Assembly (NCBI RefSeq): GCF_000186705.1
Contig: NZ_AEUE01000006.1
Coordinates: forward strand, 124,001 to 188,000
From: Citromicrobium sp. JLT1363
GTDB lineage: Bacteria; Pseudomonadota; Alphaproteobacteria; Sphingomonadales; Sphingomonadaceae
Direction: 5' to 3'
Length of the DNA: 64,000 nt
Part shown: positions 53,267 through 62,710 of the stretch, one piece after another
Position numbering within the stretch: the first letter of the stretch is position 1
Layout of the letters: every line of letters starts with the position of its first letter
Translations under genes and position numbers: made by a program
The notes under the pieces: model-generated
Database searches by the model: none
Seen by the model: the letters and a program-made list of their open reading frames with translations, nothing else
What the model was told of the DNA's origin: nothing

Positions 53267-54115
53267 ATGATCGAGCGTTTCGAAGGTACGAAAGACTACA
53301 TCGCCACCGAAGACCTGAAGGTGGCGGTCAACGCGGCGGTGACGCTGCGCCGCCCGCTGCTGGTCAAGGGTGAGCCTGGCACCGGCAAGACCGTGCTGGC
53401 GCACGAGATCGCCAAGGCGGTGGACGCTCCGCTGATCGAGTGGAATGTAAAGTCCACCACCAAGGCGCATCAGGGCCTGTACGAATACGACGCGGTCGCC
53501 CGTCTGCGCGATGGCCAGCTGGGTGACGAGCGGGTTCACGACATTTCGAACTACATCAAGAAGGGCAAGCTGTGGGAGGCGTTCGAAAGCCCCGAGCTGC
53601 CCGTGCTGCTGATCGACGAGATCGACAAGGCGGATATCGAGTTCCCCAACGACCTGCTGCAGGAGCTCGACCGGATGAGCTTCGACGTCTACGAAACGCA
53701 GCAGCGGATCGAGGCGAAGGAACGCCCGATCGTGGTCATCACCTCGAACAACGAGAAGGAACTGCCCGACGCCTTCCTCCGCCGCTGCTTCTTCCACTAC
53801 ATCGCCTTCCCCGACCGCGAGACGATGCGCGAGATCATCGACGTTCACTTCCCGGATATCCAGAAGCAGCTCGTCACCAAGGCGATGGAAATCTTCTACG
53901 ATATCCGCGAGGTCCCGGGCCTGAAGAAGAAGCCCAGCACCAGCGAACTGCTCGACTGGCTGAAGCTGCTGCTGAACGAGGACATGCCGGTCGAGGTGCT
54001 GCAGGATGCCAACCCCAACAAGGCCATCCCGCCGATGCACGGCGCCCTGCTGAAGAACGAGCAGGACGTGATGCTGTTCGAACGGCTCGCCTTCATGAGC
54101 CGCCGTCAGCAGTAG
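53267..54115 (+). CDS. MoxR-family AAA+ ATPase
   Basis: 282 residues. Walker A GEPGTGKTVLAHEIA near 36-50, Walker B VLLIDEIDKAD, sensor VVITSNNEKELPDAFLRRCFFHYIAFPD, and a C-terminal lid. This subgroup (CoxD-like, opening FEGTKDYIATEDLKVAVNAAV) works with VWA proteins as chaperones that mature metal enzymes or complexes. Its likely partner is the CoxE-like gene at 56518, on the same strand 2.4 kb away. The ATG at 53267 was chosen from the conserved N terminus. Confidence 0.92.
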   Translation: MIERFEGTKDYIATEDLKVAVNAAVTLRRPLLVKGEPGTGKTVLAHEIAKAVDAPLIEWNVKSTTKAHQGLYEYDAVARLRDGQLGDERVHDISNYIKKGKLWEAFESPELPVLLIDEIDKADIEFPNDLLQELDRMSFDVYETQQRIEAKERPIVVITSNNEKELPDAFLRRCFFHYIAFPDRETMREIIDVHFPDIQKQLVTKAMEIFYDIREVPGLKKKPSTSELLDWLKLLLNEDMPVEVLQDANPNKAIPPMHGALLKNEQDVMLFERLAFMSRRQQ

Positions 54116-54191
54116 GGCCAACCGAACGGGGCGAACTGCCCCTAGGCAGCCTTGCTGGCGTTGCGTAAGCTCCCTTCGATAAGGGGGGCTT

Positions 54192-55247
54192 ATGTATCGT
54201 TCGCTCATAATCGTTGCCGCAGTACTGGCCAGCACTTCTCCGGCCCGTGCAGAGCCGGAGGTACTGGACGTCGATCCGGCGCAAGACTGGGTGCATGCGC
54301 CCACCGGGGTGCGTCTTCCTGCGCGGCTCAACGATCTTGCACGTGACCGGATCACCAGCTTTCTGGCAGGCGAGAACAATATAGGGACGAGCTATTTCTC
54401 CCCCGACGATAGTGAGATCCTCTCGATCTACGTCTATCGGTCGGGCAGCTACGACGTTTCGATGATGGCGGATGCAGCGATCGCCGCCATGTCCACGAAC
54501 GATCAGCTGGGCTCGATCGCGGCGGACAGCGCCATTTTTTCCACTTTCGGCGATGCGGCGATCGGGCAGGCGAGCGGTGTCGCAGCGACCTTTTCGGTGG
54601 TGGGAGATTACCGGTCGACAGGGCTCGCGCTTTTCCGGACCGGAAACTGGCTGGTCAAAATACGCCTGTCATCGAAGAGGACCGACGCCGAAACACTGGA
54701 CCGGCGCCTCAGGATGCTCGCCGCGGGGCTTCCGGTGGACCCACCCGGAAGAACGGCTCCGCCCGCCTATCGGATCACCGAATGCGAACGCATCTCCCCA
54801 CGTGGCGAGGTCGCCCGGCGCAAGCTCGCAATGGCCGACTGGATCATCGCAACCGCCGTCGTATCGCTTTCCTATGACGAGACGGCGGAGGATGAGGTGG
54901 AGGGCGCCATCGCCCCGCAGGATACCCCACGCCTGTGCCGCGATCGTCAGTCCAGACCAGGGCGCATGTTCTACCGCGACGCCGAGAGCGGCGATCCGCG
55001 CACGATCGTTTTCGGCGATTCAGGAACGGTTTCCCAGGTAGGCGAAACCGCGATCTCGCTGGAGGAAGCCACTTCGCCGCCCGTCGTTCTCTCAATAGGG
55101 AATGGCATGCGCACCGAGTTCTACGCCGGGTTCGAGAGCACGCCCGGCTTCGCACAGATGATCCGGACACTTGAAGACGGGGTCGTCCAGGCGTCCGTGG
55201 CGCGAACCGATGACGGGTCGGAGATCACGCTGAACACCACCGAGTAA
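54192..55247 (+). CDS. Secreted protein of unknown function
   Basis: 351 residues with a clear signal peptide (MYRSLIIVAAVLASTSPARA) and no membrane segment afterwards, so periplasmic or exported. It has regular beta-rich stretches (YFSPDDSEILSIYVYRSGSY, ALFRTGNWLVKIRLSSKR) and two cysteines far apart. I recognise no domain. It lies between the MoxR and VWA genes but, on the plus strand, is separated from the VWA gene by the convergent L,D-transpeptidase. Confidence 0.8.
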   Translation: MYRSLIIVAAVLASTSPARAEPEVLDVDPAQDWVHAPTGVRLPARLNDLARDRITSFLAGENNIGTSYFSPDDSEILSIYVYRSGSYDVSMMADAAIAAMSTNDQLGSIAADSAIFSTFGDAAIGQASGVAATFSVVGDYRSTGLALFRTGNWLVKIRLSSKRTDAETLDRRLRMLAAGLPVDPPGRTAPPAYRITECERISPRGEVARRKLAMADWIIATAVVSLSYDETAEDEVEGAIAPQDTPRLCRDRQSRPGRMFYRDAESGDPRTIVFGDSGTVSQVGETAISLEEATSPPVVLSIGNGMRTEFYAGFESTPGFAQMIRTLEDGVVQASVARTDDGSEITLNTTE

Positions 55248-55305
55248 GCAATCGGCCCGTGCTTTTCGCCGTCGGTATCGCAGCCGCGCCCCAGGCTTCG
55301 GCTAG

Positions 55306-56385
55306 CTAGCTCACCGGGAAGCAGTCAGCGCCCGATTGCTTCATCGTGCTGCAGACGGCGCGCGCATCCGGCCCGGTGGCGCGCAGCCGGTAATACTGCT
55401 TCGATCGCACCACGGCCGGGGTAATCGTTTTCTGATAGCCCTCCAGCTCGGGAAAGCGCGTCGTGATCCGCGACCAATAGGCTTCTGCCTCGTCGAAGCT
55501 GCCCTTTGCCGCCAGCTGGATGGTCTGCCCGCGCACGGGCTTGTTGGTCTGCTCAAGCAGGTCGACCGGAGCGGCGGAGGGCTCTGCGCTTTCGGCAGTC
55601 ACAGGGCGCGCGGTCTCGCGCGGTGCGGGCTCGGCCTGCGCCACTTGCGGCTGCGGTTCGGTGAACGATGGTTCGTCCGCGGCGGGCATGCCCAAATCCG
55701 CCAGCCTGGGCTCGGCGCGCTGGACCAGGTGCCCGCGCTCGCCCGGGCGCGGCGTCGGCATGGCAAGCGCCATCCGTCTGGCCTGTCCCGCCACTGCGAG
55801 CGGCTGGTCGACCACGACCACCGTCGTGGTGTCCTTACCGGTGAGCTGGTAGAGCGAGCGCGCGAAGTCTTTCGGAAGCCTGATGCAGCCGTGCGATGCG
55901 GCATAGCCGGGCAAACGGCCCGCGTGGATCGCAATACCGTCCCAGGTCAGCCGCTGCATGTGCGGCATGGGCGCATTGGAATAGATGTTGGACCGGTGAT
56001 GAACCCGCTTCTGCAGAATCGGGAAAACACCCGAAGGGGTCTCCTTGCCAGGCTTGCCGGTGGATACCGGCGAACTGTCCCACAAGTCGCCGTCCTTGAA
56101 GACGTACATCTGCTGGGAGCCCTTGCTGATGACGATCAGCACGCCCGATCTGAGCACGGCGTCCACGGAAGGGGGCAGAGTGGCGCCGCCAACCCTGGTC
56201 GCGGTGGCTGCGGGAACCGGCGACGGGGGCACTTCCTGCACCACGGGCTGCGATACGAAGACGATATTCTCGTCCGCGATCACCCTTGCCGCGCGGTCCG
56301 ATGCGCTCCCCTCCGGCATGAAGAGAAGGAAGGCCGCGCCAAGCACGAGCCCCAGGCACAATATGGTAAAAAACCCCTTAACCAT
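55306..56385 (-). CDS. L,D-transpeptidase (YkuD) with SPOR domain
   Basis: 359 residues. An N-terminal membrane anchor (VKGFFTILCLGLVLGAAFLLF), a Pro-rich linker, the YkuD domain (about 85-190) with HAGRLPGYAASHGCIRLP (catalytic His and Cys), and a C-terminal SPOR domain (about 285-359). It cross-links peptidoglycan through 3-3 bonds, and the SPOR domain targets septal glycan. The ATG at 56385 was chosen; a TTG twelve codons upstream is open. It converges on the secreted protein gene. Confidence 0.9.
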   Translation of the reverse strand: MVKGFFTILCLGLVLGAAFLLFMPEGSASDRAARVIADENIVFVSQPVVQEVPPSPVPAATATRVGGATLPPSVDAVLRSGVLIVISKGSQQMYVFKDGDLWDSSPVSTGKPGKETPSGVFPILQKRVHHRSNIYSNAPMPHMQRLTWDGIAIHAGRLPGYAASHGCIRLPKDFARSLYQLTGKDTTTVVVVDQPLAVAGQARRMALAMPTPRPGERGHLVQRAEPRLADLGMPAADEPSFTEPQPQVAQAEPAPRETARPVTAESAEPSAAPVDLLEQTNKPVRGQTIQLAAKGSFDEAEAYWSRITTRFPELEGYQKTITPAVVRSKQYYRLRATGPDARAVCSTMKQSGADCFPVS

Positions 56386-56517
56386 GTGCGTTAACCTGTA
56401 CCTGCGGGCGATTCGGTTCAACGGCTATTTGGTACAAGGCCATCAATGGAGGCAGGCACTGTTGCCCCTTTGCCGCCTTCGCCCTAGGCATTCGGTCCGT
56501 TTAAGGAGCTGTTCGAA

Positions 56518-57699
56518 GTGTTTTTCAATTTCGTCGACGAGCTGCGCGCGGCCGGGATTTCCGCCAGCTTCAAGGAGCACCTGACACTTCTGGAGGCGCT
56601 CGACAGGGATGTGATCGAGCAGACCCCCGAAGCGTTCTACTACCTTGCCCGCGCCACCTTCGTGAAGGACGAGGGGCTTCTCGACCGGTTCGATCAGGTG
56701 TTCTCCAAGGTCTTCAAGGGCGTGATGACCGATTACGGTCAGAACCCGGTCGACATTCCGGAAGACTGGCTGAAGGCCGTGGCGGAGAAGTTCCTCTCCG
56801 AAGAAGAGATGGCCGAGATCGAGAAGATGGGTTCGTGGGACGAACTCATGGACACGCTCAAGAAGCGGCTCGAGGAGCAGAAGGAGCGGCACGAGGGCGG
56901 CAACAAATGGATCGGCACGGGCGGCACCTCGCCCTTCGGCCACTCCGGCTACCATCCCGAAGGCGTGCGTATCGGCGGCGAGAGCAAGAACAAGCGCGCG
57001 GTGAAGGTGTGGGAAAAGCGCGAGTTCAAGAACCTCGACAACACCAAGGAACTGGGCACCCGCAACATCAAGATGGCCCTGCGCCGCCTGCGCCGTTTCG
57101 CGCGCGAAGGCGCGGCGGACGAGCTGGATATCGACCGCACGATCCGCGGCACCGCCAAGCAGGGCTGGCTCGACATCCACATGCGGCCCGAGCGGCGCAA
57201 TGCGGTGAAGCTGCTGCTGTTCCTCGACGTGGGCGGATCGATGGACCCGTTCATCAAGGTGACCGAGGAGCTGTTCAGCGCGGCAACATCCGAGTTCAAG
57301 AACCTCGAATTCTTCTACTTCCACAACTGCCTCTACGAAGGCGTGTGGAAGGACAACCGCCGCCGCTGGCAGGAGCGTACCAAGACCTGGGACATCCTCC
57401 ACAAGTACGGCCACGACTACAAGGTCGTGTTCGTCGGCGATGCCGCGATGAGCCCCTACGAGATCACGCATCAGGGCGGCAGCGTGGAGCACATGAACGA
57501 GGAAGCGGGCGCCACCTGGATGCAGCGGATGACCAACACCTACCCCGCGACCGTATGGCTCAACCCCATTCCCGAACGGCAGTGGAATTACTCGCAGTCG
57601 ACCAGCATCATGAAGCAGCTGGTCGATGATCGCATGTACCCGCTGACGCTCGACGGGCTGGACGATGCCATGCGCGAATTGAGCCGCAAGCACGGGTAG
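56518..57699 (+). CDS. CoxE-like VWA-domain protein with altered MIDAS
   Basis: 393 residues from a GTG with AAGGAG upstream. An N-terminal helical part (DELRAAGISASFKEHLTLLEALDRD) is typical of CoxE/YehP-type proteins; the C-terminal VWA domain begins LLLFLDVGGSMDPFI. The MIDAS motif DxSxS has Gly for the first Ser (DVGGS), which weakens metal binding. Members work with MoxR ATPases as paired chaperones. The MoxR gene is 2.4 kb upstream on the same strand, so the pair is split but likely functional. Confidence 0.9.
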   Translation: MFFNFVDELRAAGISASFKEHLTLLEALDRDVIEQTPEAFYYLARATFVKDEGLLDRFDQVFSKVFKGVMTDYGQNPVDIPEDWLKAVAEKFLSEEEMAEIEKMGSWDELMDTLKKRLEEQKERHEGGNKWIGTGGTSPFGHSGYHPEGVRIGGESKNKRAVKVWEKREFKNLDNTKELGTRNIKMALRRLRRFAREGAADELDIDRTIRGTAKQGWLDIHMRPERRNAVKLLLFLDVGGSMDPFIKVTEELFSAATSEFKNLEFFYFHNCLYEGVWKDNRRRWQERTKTWDILHKYGHDYKVVFVGDAAMSPYEITHQGGSVEHMNEEAGATWMQRMTNTYPATVWLNPIPERQWNYSQSTSIMKQLVDDRMYPLTLDGLDDAMRELSRKHG

Positions 57700-57728
57700 G
57701 TTATGTTGCGCGTCAGAGGAGACACTTT

Positions 57729-58109
57729 GTGCGGATAGCGATCGTTCTCGTCGTACCTTTCGTCATGGGCTTCGGGCCCGTACAAGCTGCGCCGGACACG
57801 CCGGATAGTGCTCAGGCGCTGCCCCTCGATATGCCGGGCTATAGCCGCCCCGCCCGTCTCCCTTCGGGCGATCTCGACGATTTCGTTCGCCGTGCGACCT
57901 GCAGCGATACGATCGAACATGCGCGCGAGGCCAGTGGCCGCCCACCTCTCGAGAAGCACGAGAGCGATACGCCCGAGCCGATGCTGTACAAGGCGGTCGA
58001 CCGCAACGTGGACGGCTGCGACGTACTAGTGATGGCCGACGATACGGACGATCTGCGCCCGGTGCCCGAAGGCGGGCCGGTGGTGCTCAAGCGCGCCGAC
58101 GGCAACTGA
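57729..58109 (+). CDS. Small secreted protein of unknown function
   Basis: 126 residues starting GTG at 57729, with a short signal peptide (RIAIVLVVPFVMGFGPVQAA). The mature part is acidic and has two cysteines (ATCSDT, DGCDVL) that could pair. I recognise no family. It follows the VWA gene by 29 bases and precedes the 193-residue membrane gene by 34, so it is probably part of the same transcript. Confidence 0.75.
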   Translation: MRIAIVLVVPFVMGFGPVQAAPDTPDSAQALPLDMPGYSRPARLPSGDLDDFVRRATCSDTIEHAREASGRPPLEKHESDTPEPMLYKAVDRNVDGCDVLVMADDTDDLRPVPEGGPVVLKRADGN

Positions 58110-58143
58110 GCCGCGCGCGCCGCTGAGTTTGGTGAGAGGCTGA

Positions 58144-58725
58144 ATGGACCCCAGTAGCGAGGCCTTTCCCTACCTTGCCGTTCTCACCTCGATCATACTG
58201 GGCCTCGCGGTCCAGCAGGTTCTGCTGGGTTATCGGGACCTCATCCTGACCCGCGCGAAAGCGCGGCTGTTCGCGCCAGTCCTCACCTGGTCGGTTCTCG
58301 TCCTTCTGATCGTTGCGCAGAACTGGTGGGAGAGCTTCGGTCTCGTCGACCGGCAAGACTGGCACTTCCTCGGCTTCGGCATGATCCTGCTGCAGGCGGT
58401 CATCATCTACATGCTGGCAGCCGTCGTCTTTCCGCGTACGGAATACGAACAGCAGATCGACCTGCGTGACCACTATTTCAGGGAACGTGGCGCGATCTAC
58501 GGCATCGCAATCGTGTACGTGCTCTCAAGTCCCCTGCGCGCCTATATCGTCGACGGCGCGATTCTGCCTGCGATGGACCTTCTCTTCCATGCTGTCTTCC
58601 TGGCGCTGTTCATGCTGCTTGCCTTCATCGGGCGCCCGGCGTTTCATCAAACCTTGGTCCCTGCGATCCTGATCGCATTCCTTGCCTACATCGCCCTGTT
58701 CACACCGGTACTGGTGGGTGGGTAG
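58144..58725 (+). CDS. Membrane protein, 193 residues (paralogue of 34882-35463)
   Basis: 193 residues with about six helices. FPYLAVLTSIILGLAVQQVLLGYRD, IIYMLAAVVFPRTE and LRDHYFRER match, in order and spacing, the segments FALYALLLGLSLVEVLSGLGR, YYLAARLVFPTD and LDTHYFRVC of the protein at 34882. The two genes are therefore paralogues. The function is unknown. It overlaps the start of the DUF817 gene by eight bases, suggesting co-translation. Confidence 0.84.
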   Translation: MDPSSEAFPYLAVLTSIILGLAVQQVLLGYRDLILTRAKARLFAPVLTWSVLVLLIVAQNWWESFGLVDRQDWHFLGFGMILLQAVIIYMLAAVVFPRTEYEQQIDLRDHYFRERGAIYGIAIVYVLSSPLRAYIVDGAILPAMDLLFHAVFLALFMLLAFIGRPAFHQTLVPAILIAFLAYIALFTPVLVGG

Positions 58726-59566
58726 GCAGCGCGGCGCGAGCCGCTTCCAGCAAATCCGCCAGCGCCTCGAGGCGTTTGACCCCGGCAGCGGCTGGCGACT
58801 CTGGATCTATGAATTCCTGCTGTTCGGCTTCAAGCAGGGATGGGCCTGCCTGTTCGGCGGCCTTCTTCTCGCGCTGCTGCTGGCGACGCATTTTCTCTAT
58901 CCGGATGACGCCCCCCTCGCGCGTTACGATTTCCTGACGCTGGCCGCGCTTTCGATCCAGCTCGGCATGCTCGCCTTCCGGCTGGAGACGTGGGACGAGG
59001 CGAAGGTGATCCTGATCTTTCACGTGGTCGGCACGGTGATGGAGATCTTCAAGACCTATGCCGGGTCGTGGGTCTATCCTGAGCCTTCGCTGCTCAGGAT
59101 CGCGGGCGTGCCGCTGTTCTCCGGCTTCATGTATGCCGCGGTCGGTAGCTATATCGCGCGTGTCTGGCGGATCTTCGACTTCCGTTTCGCGCACTACCCG
59201 CCGCGCTGGGCCACGTGGCTGCTGGCGGTCGGGGTCTACGCCAACTTCTTCCTCCACCACTACTGGCTGGACCTGCGCTGGCTGCTGTTCGGCGCGACCG
59301 CGCTGATCTTCTGGCGCACCAGCGTCCACTTCCGCAATTTTCGCGTCCACCGCTGGATGCCGGTGCTGCTGGGCTTCGGCCTCGTCGCGCTGTTCATCTG
59401 GTTTGCCGAGAACATCGGCACGTTCGCCCGCGCGTGGTCCTACCCCGGGCAGGAGCAGGTGTGGCGGCCGGTCCATCTCGCCAAGTTCGGCAGCTGGTAC
59501 CTGCTGATGATCATCAGCTTCGTGCTTGTCGCGCTGGTGCAGCCGATCAGGCGGCCCGATCAGTAG
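58718..59566 (+). CDS. DUF817 membrane protein
   Basis: 282 residues with about eight helices. Family features include LLFGFKQGWACLFGGLLL, FHVVGTVMEIFKTYAGSWVYPEPS, GVPLFSGFMYAAVGSY and FAENIGTFARAWSYPGQEQVW. DUF817 has no proven role. The start is the GTG at 58718, overlapping the previous stop; a start further upstream would read a non-hydrophobic extension. Its stop overlaps the convergent DUF1343 gene by seven bases. Confidence 0.88.
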   Translation: MGRQRGASRFQQIRQRLEAFDPGSGWRLWIYEFLLFGFKQGWACLFGGLLLALLLATHFLYPDDAPLARYDFLTLAALSIQLGMLAFRLETWDEAKVILIFHVVGTVMEIFKTYAGSWVYPEPSLLRIAGVPLFSGFMYAAVGSYIARVWRIFDFRFAHYPPRWATWLLAVGVYANFFLHHYWLDLRWLLFGATALIFWRTSVHFRNFRVHRWMPVLLGFGLVALFIWFAENIGTFARAWSYPGQEQVWRPVHLAKFGSWYLLMIISFVLVALVQPIRRPDQ

Positions 59567-60756
59567 AGCAGGTGCGGCTCCACCGCGTCGCGCCACTCGG
59601 TCTCGTCATTGGTGGCCATGCGATCGAGATCGATCGGTGACGCTGCGGGATCGTCGACCCATTCGCGCAGCCCCGGTCCGCCGTTGATCACGTCTATCGC
59701 CAGGCGGTCCAGCTCGTACTCGTAGGGGAAATCCCGCCAGATTTCGTAGTCCGGATAGAGCGAGCGGATCGCCTTGAAGGCCAGCGCCTGAAGCCGCCAG
59801 GGGCGGAACTGTGCGTGATCGTAGAAGGGGCCTTCGGCATGGATCATCAGGCCGTGGCAAAGCTGCCCGGCATGCTTGTGGAAGGTCGGTTCGAACCAGC
59901 ATTCGCGCAAGGCGCAGCCCTGCAGCCAGCTCGGCGCGATACGCTCCATCTCGGCCAGCACGGCCTTTGCATCAATGTCGGGTGCGCCGAACAGCACCTC
60001 CAGCGGGCGCGTGGTGCCGCGCCCTTCCGAAAGGGTCGTGCCTTCCAGCATCACGGTGCCGGCATAGGCGCGCGCCATGTTCACGTTGGCGGCATTGGGG
60101 CTGGGGTTGATCCAGATGCGATCCTGCGGCCAGCCCTTCCCGGGCCCGTCCGGCTGCCAGCCTTCCATAGCGATGACCCGGTAATCGACAACGAGCCCGA
60201 AGTGGTCGATGAACCAGTGGCCCATCTCACCCATGGTCAGGCCATGGCGCATCGGCATCGGGCCGGCGCCAACGAAGCTTTCCTGTCCGGGGATCAGTAG
60301 CGTTCCTTCGAACGGGCGCCCGGCAGGATTGGGCCGGTCCAGCACCCACACGCTCTTGCCCGCCTTCGCGGCCTCTTCCAGCAGATAAAGCAGCGTGGTG
60401 ACGAAGGTGTAGATGCGGCAGCCCAGATCCTGCAGATCGAACAGGAACACGTCAGCGCTCGACATCATCTGGCCGGTTGGGCGGCGGACCTCGCCGTAAA
60501 GGCTGAAGACAGGGATGTTGTAGGTGGGATCGGTCTCGTCCGCCGTCTCCACCATGTTATCCTGCTTGTCGCCCTTCAGCCCGTGCTGGGGGCCGAATGC
60601 GCTGGACACGTTCAAGCCCGCAGCGATCAGCGCGTCGAGGCTGTGCTCCAGATTGCGCGTGACCGACGCCGGGTGAGCAACCAGCGCGACCCGTTTGCCT
60701 TCGAGGGGAGTACGCAGTCCCGGTTCCGAAAGAAGCCGGTCGATTCCGAAATTCAT
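59560..60756 (-). CDS. DUF1343/NamZ-like protein
   Basis: 398 residues of the DUF1343 family, which includes NamZ exo-beta-N-acetylmuramidase. Typical blocks are GKRVALVAHPASVTRN, FGPQHGLKGDKQDNM, PVFSLYGEVRRPT, FDLQDLGCRIYTFVTTLLYLLEEA and NPSPNAANVNMARAYAGTVMLEGTTLSEGRGTTRPLEVLFGAPDID. It has no signal peptide, unlike many secreted NamZ members, so it may act on internalised muropeptides. The start MNFGIDRLL at 60756 overlaps the preceding gene (ATGA). Confidence 0.9.
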   Translation of the reverse strand: MNFGIDRLLSEPGLRTPLEGKRVALVAHPASVTRNLEHSLDALIAAGLNVSSAFGPQHGLKGDKQDNMVETADETDPTYNIPVFSLYGEVRRPTGQMMSSADVFLFDLQDLGCRIYTFVTTLLYLLEEAAKAGKSVWVLDRPNPAGRPFEGTLLIPGQESFVGAGPMPMRHGLTMGEMGHWFIDHFGLVVDYRVIAMEGWQPDGPGKGWPQDRIWINPSPNAANVNMARAYAGTVMLEGTTLSEGRGTTRPLEVLFGAPDIDAKAVLAEMERIAPSWLQGCALRECWFEPTFHKHAGQLCHGLMIHAEGPFYDHAQFRPWRLQALAFKAIRSLYPDYEIWRDFPYEYELDRLAIDVINGGPGLREWVDDPAASPIDLDRMATNDETEWRDAVEPHLLY

Positions 60757-61316
60757 GCGTGTTGAAGTGCCTGCTTTGGTTTGGGGGGAGCAGTGCTCCC
60801 GAAGCGGATGGCGAAGCTCATGGGGTCGTGGAAATCTGGCTCGTCCCGGCGGTGGGCGATCGACCATAGCGAATGGTGGTCCCCCTCTTCCTCGATCACC
60901 GCGCAGATCGAGGCGGAACGCGCGCCGTCGAGCAGGCGAGCGGGCAGCCGCACGGTTGCCGTAATGACGCTCGGCCCGCGCTGGAAATCGATCTGCGGCG
61001 GGGTTTCCGGGACATAGTCGCCGGTTTTCTTCCGATAGGAGGCGAATTCGTACGCCGCCCAGTCTCCCGCCGGAGCGAAGTTGAATTCGCGGTAGCGCCC
61101 GTTCTGGTCATAGAGGAAGAATTCAAGGCAGGTGTGCCGCCACAGGTCTTCCTGGCTGCGGTGCGCGAACCCGCGCGGGACCACCACCTTGGCAGCCTGG
61201 CTGATGCGATAGCGCAGCAGCAGTTCCCCACCCATCAGACGCATCATCGTGACCGAGATGCCATCGACCTCCAGCGCCGGTGTGGTTGGATGCGGCTTCA
61301 ACCTGTACGTTTGCAT
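60753..61316 (-). CDS. DOMON-like domain protein
   Basis: 187 residues of the DOMON-like beta-sandwich family: LLRYRISQAAKVVVPRGFAHRSQEDLWRHTCLEFFLYDQNGRYREFNFAPAGDWAAYEFASYRK and a C-terminal IEEEGDHHSLWSIAH. There is no signal peptide or cysteine ligand, so it is cytoplasmic and perhaps a carbohydrate- or cofactor-binding module. It is translationally coupled to the NamZ-like gene (ATGA), suggesting shared cell-wall sugar metabolism, an inference only. Confidence 0.87.
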   Translation of the reverse strand: MQTYRLKPHPTTPALEVDGISVTMMRLMGGELLLRYRISQAAKVVVPRGFAHRSQEDLWRHTCLEFFLYDQNGRYREFNFAPAGDWAAYEFASYRKKTGDYVPETPPQIDFQRGPSVITATVRLPARLLDGARSASICAVIEEEGDHHSLWSIAHRRDEPDFHDPMSFAIRFGSTAPPKPKQALQHA

Positions 61317-61365
61317 TTGCGACCCCCCATGCTAGCGGGCCCGATCTTTCCCCCCGGAGGAATCA

Positions 61366-62589
61366 GTGCCCACATATCGATCCGAACTTCTGAACGTGCT
61401 CGATGCCCGGCACTATACGCACCAAATCACGGATGCGGAAAGACTTGATTTTCTTGCTTCCGAGCAGATTGTCCCAGGATATGTCGGTTTCGATCCGACG
61501 GCGCCGTCGCTGCATGTCGGCAGCCTGGTGCAGATCATGCTGCTGCGCCGCCTCCAGCAGACGGGGCACAAGCCGATCGTCGTGATGGGCGGCGGGACCG
61601 GCAAGGTCGGCGATCCCTCGGGCCGCGACGAATCGCGCCAGCTGATGACGGACGAGGTCATTGCGAACAATATCGCCAGCATCCGCACGGTGTTCGAACG
61701 CCTGCTGACTTTCGGTGACGGGCCCACCGATGCGGTGATGGTCAACAATGACGAATGGCTTTCCGGCCTGAACTACGTCGATTTTCTGCGCGATATTGGC
61801 CCGCATTTCACGATCAACCGGATGCTGACCTTCGATTCGGTCAAGCTGCGGCTGGAGCGCGAGCAGCCGCTGACCTTCCTCGAATTCAACTACATGATCC
61901 TGCAGGCCTATGATTTCCGCGAGCTGGCGGAACGGTACGGCTGCCGCCTGCAGATGGGCGGAAGCGACCAGTGGGGCAACATCGTCAACGGGATCGAGCT
62001 GACCCGGCGCACCGGCGGGCCGGAGCTGTTCGGCTTCACCACACCGCTGCTGACCACCGCCGATGGCGGCAAGATGGGCAAGACCGCGAGCGGCGCGGTC
62101 TGGCTCAACGAGGATATGCTGCCGGCGTATGATTTCTGGCAGTACTGGCGCAATACGGACGACCGCGACGTGGGGCGCTTCCTGCGCCTGTTCACCGATA
62201 TGCCGCTGGACGAGATCGAGCGGCTCGAACGCTTGCAGGGCGCCGAGATCAACGATGCCAAGGTCGCGCTCGCCAATGCAGTGACCGCGCTGGTGCGCGG
62301 GGAAGAGGCAGCAAGGAAGGCGGAGGCGACGGCACGCGAAACCTTTGCCGGTGGCGCCGGCGGCGACCTGCCCACGCTCTCGGTCGGCGATGGAATGGCC
62401 CTTCCCGCCGCCCTCACCGCCCTCGGTTTCACCGCGAGCAACAAGGAAGCGAAGCGGAAGATAGCAGAGGGTGCCGTGCGCCTGGATGACGAAGTGCAGA
62501 GCGATCCCGGCCTGGTGTTAACCGTGGGGAGCGGGGAGCAACGGCGCCTTTCGCTCGGCCGCAAGAAGCACGCCATCCTTACGGAGTAA
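61366..62589 (+). CDS. tyrS: Tyrosyl-tRNA synthetase
   Basis: 407 residues. The HIGH equivalent is HVGS in [15 protein letters not shown]; the KMSKS equivalent is [33 protein letters not shown] binds tyrosine. A C-terminal S4 domain ([19 protein letters not shown]) binds tRNA. It starts at a GTG with GGAGG five bases upstream. It is divergent from the DOMON-like gene with 49 bases between. Confidence 0.97.
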   Translation: MPTYRSELLNVLDARHYTHQITDAERLDFLASEQIVPGYVGFDPTAPSLHVGSLVQIMLLRRLQQTGHKPIVVMGGGTGKVGDPSGRDESRQLMTDEVIANNIASIRTVFERLLTFGDGPTDAVMVNNDEWLSGLNYVDFLRDIGPHFTINRMLTFDSVKLRLEREQPLTFLEFNYMILQAYDFRELAERYGCRLQMGGSDQWGNIVNGIELTRRTGGPELFGFTTPLLTTADGGKMGKTASGAVWLNEDMLPAYDFWQYWRNTDDRDVGRFLRLFTDMPLDEIERLERLQGAEINDAKVALANAVTALVRGEEAARKAEATARETFAGGAGGDLPTLSVGDGMALPAALTALGFTASNKEAKRKIAEGAVRLDDEVQSDPGLVLTVGSGEQRRLSLGRKKHAILTE

Positions 62590-62710
62590 GTATCTATAAA
62601 GCGGCCTTTTCGTCCCATTTCAGGACAGGGCGGCTTAACGCAAAATTAGCGATTGGGAGCGATAAGCGAAATCAGGAAGGGGCCGCGGTGGCCTCCGGAG
62701 GATTTCGATC

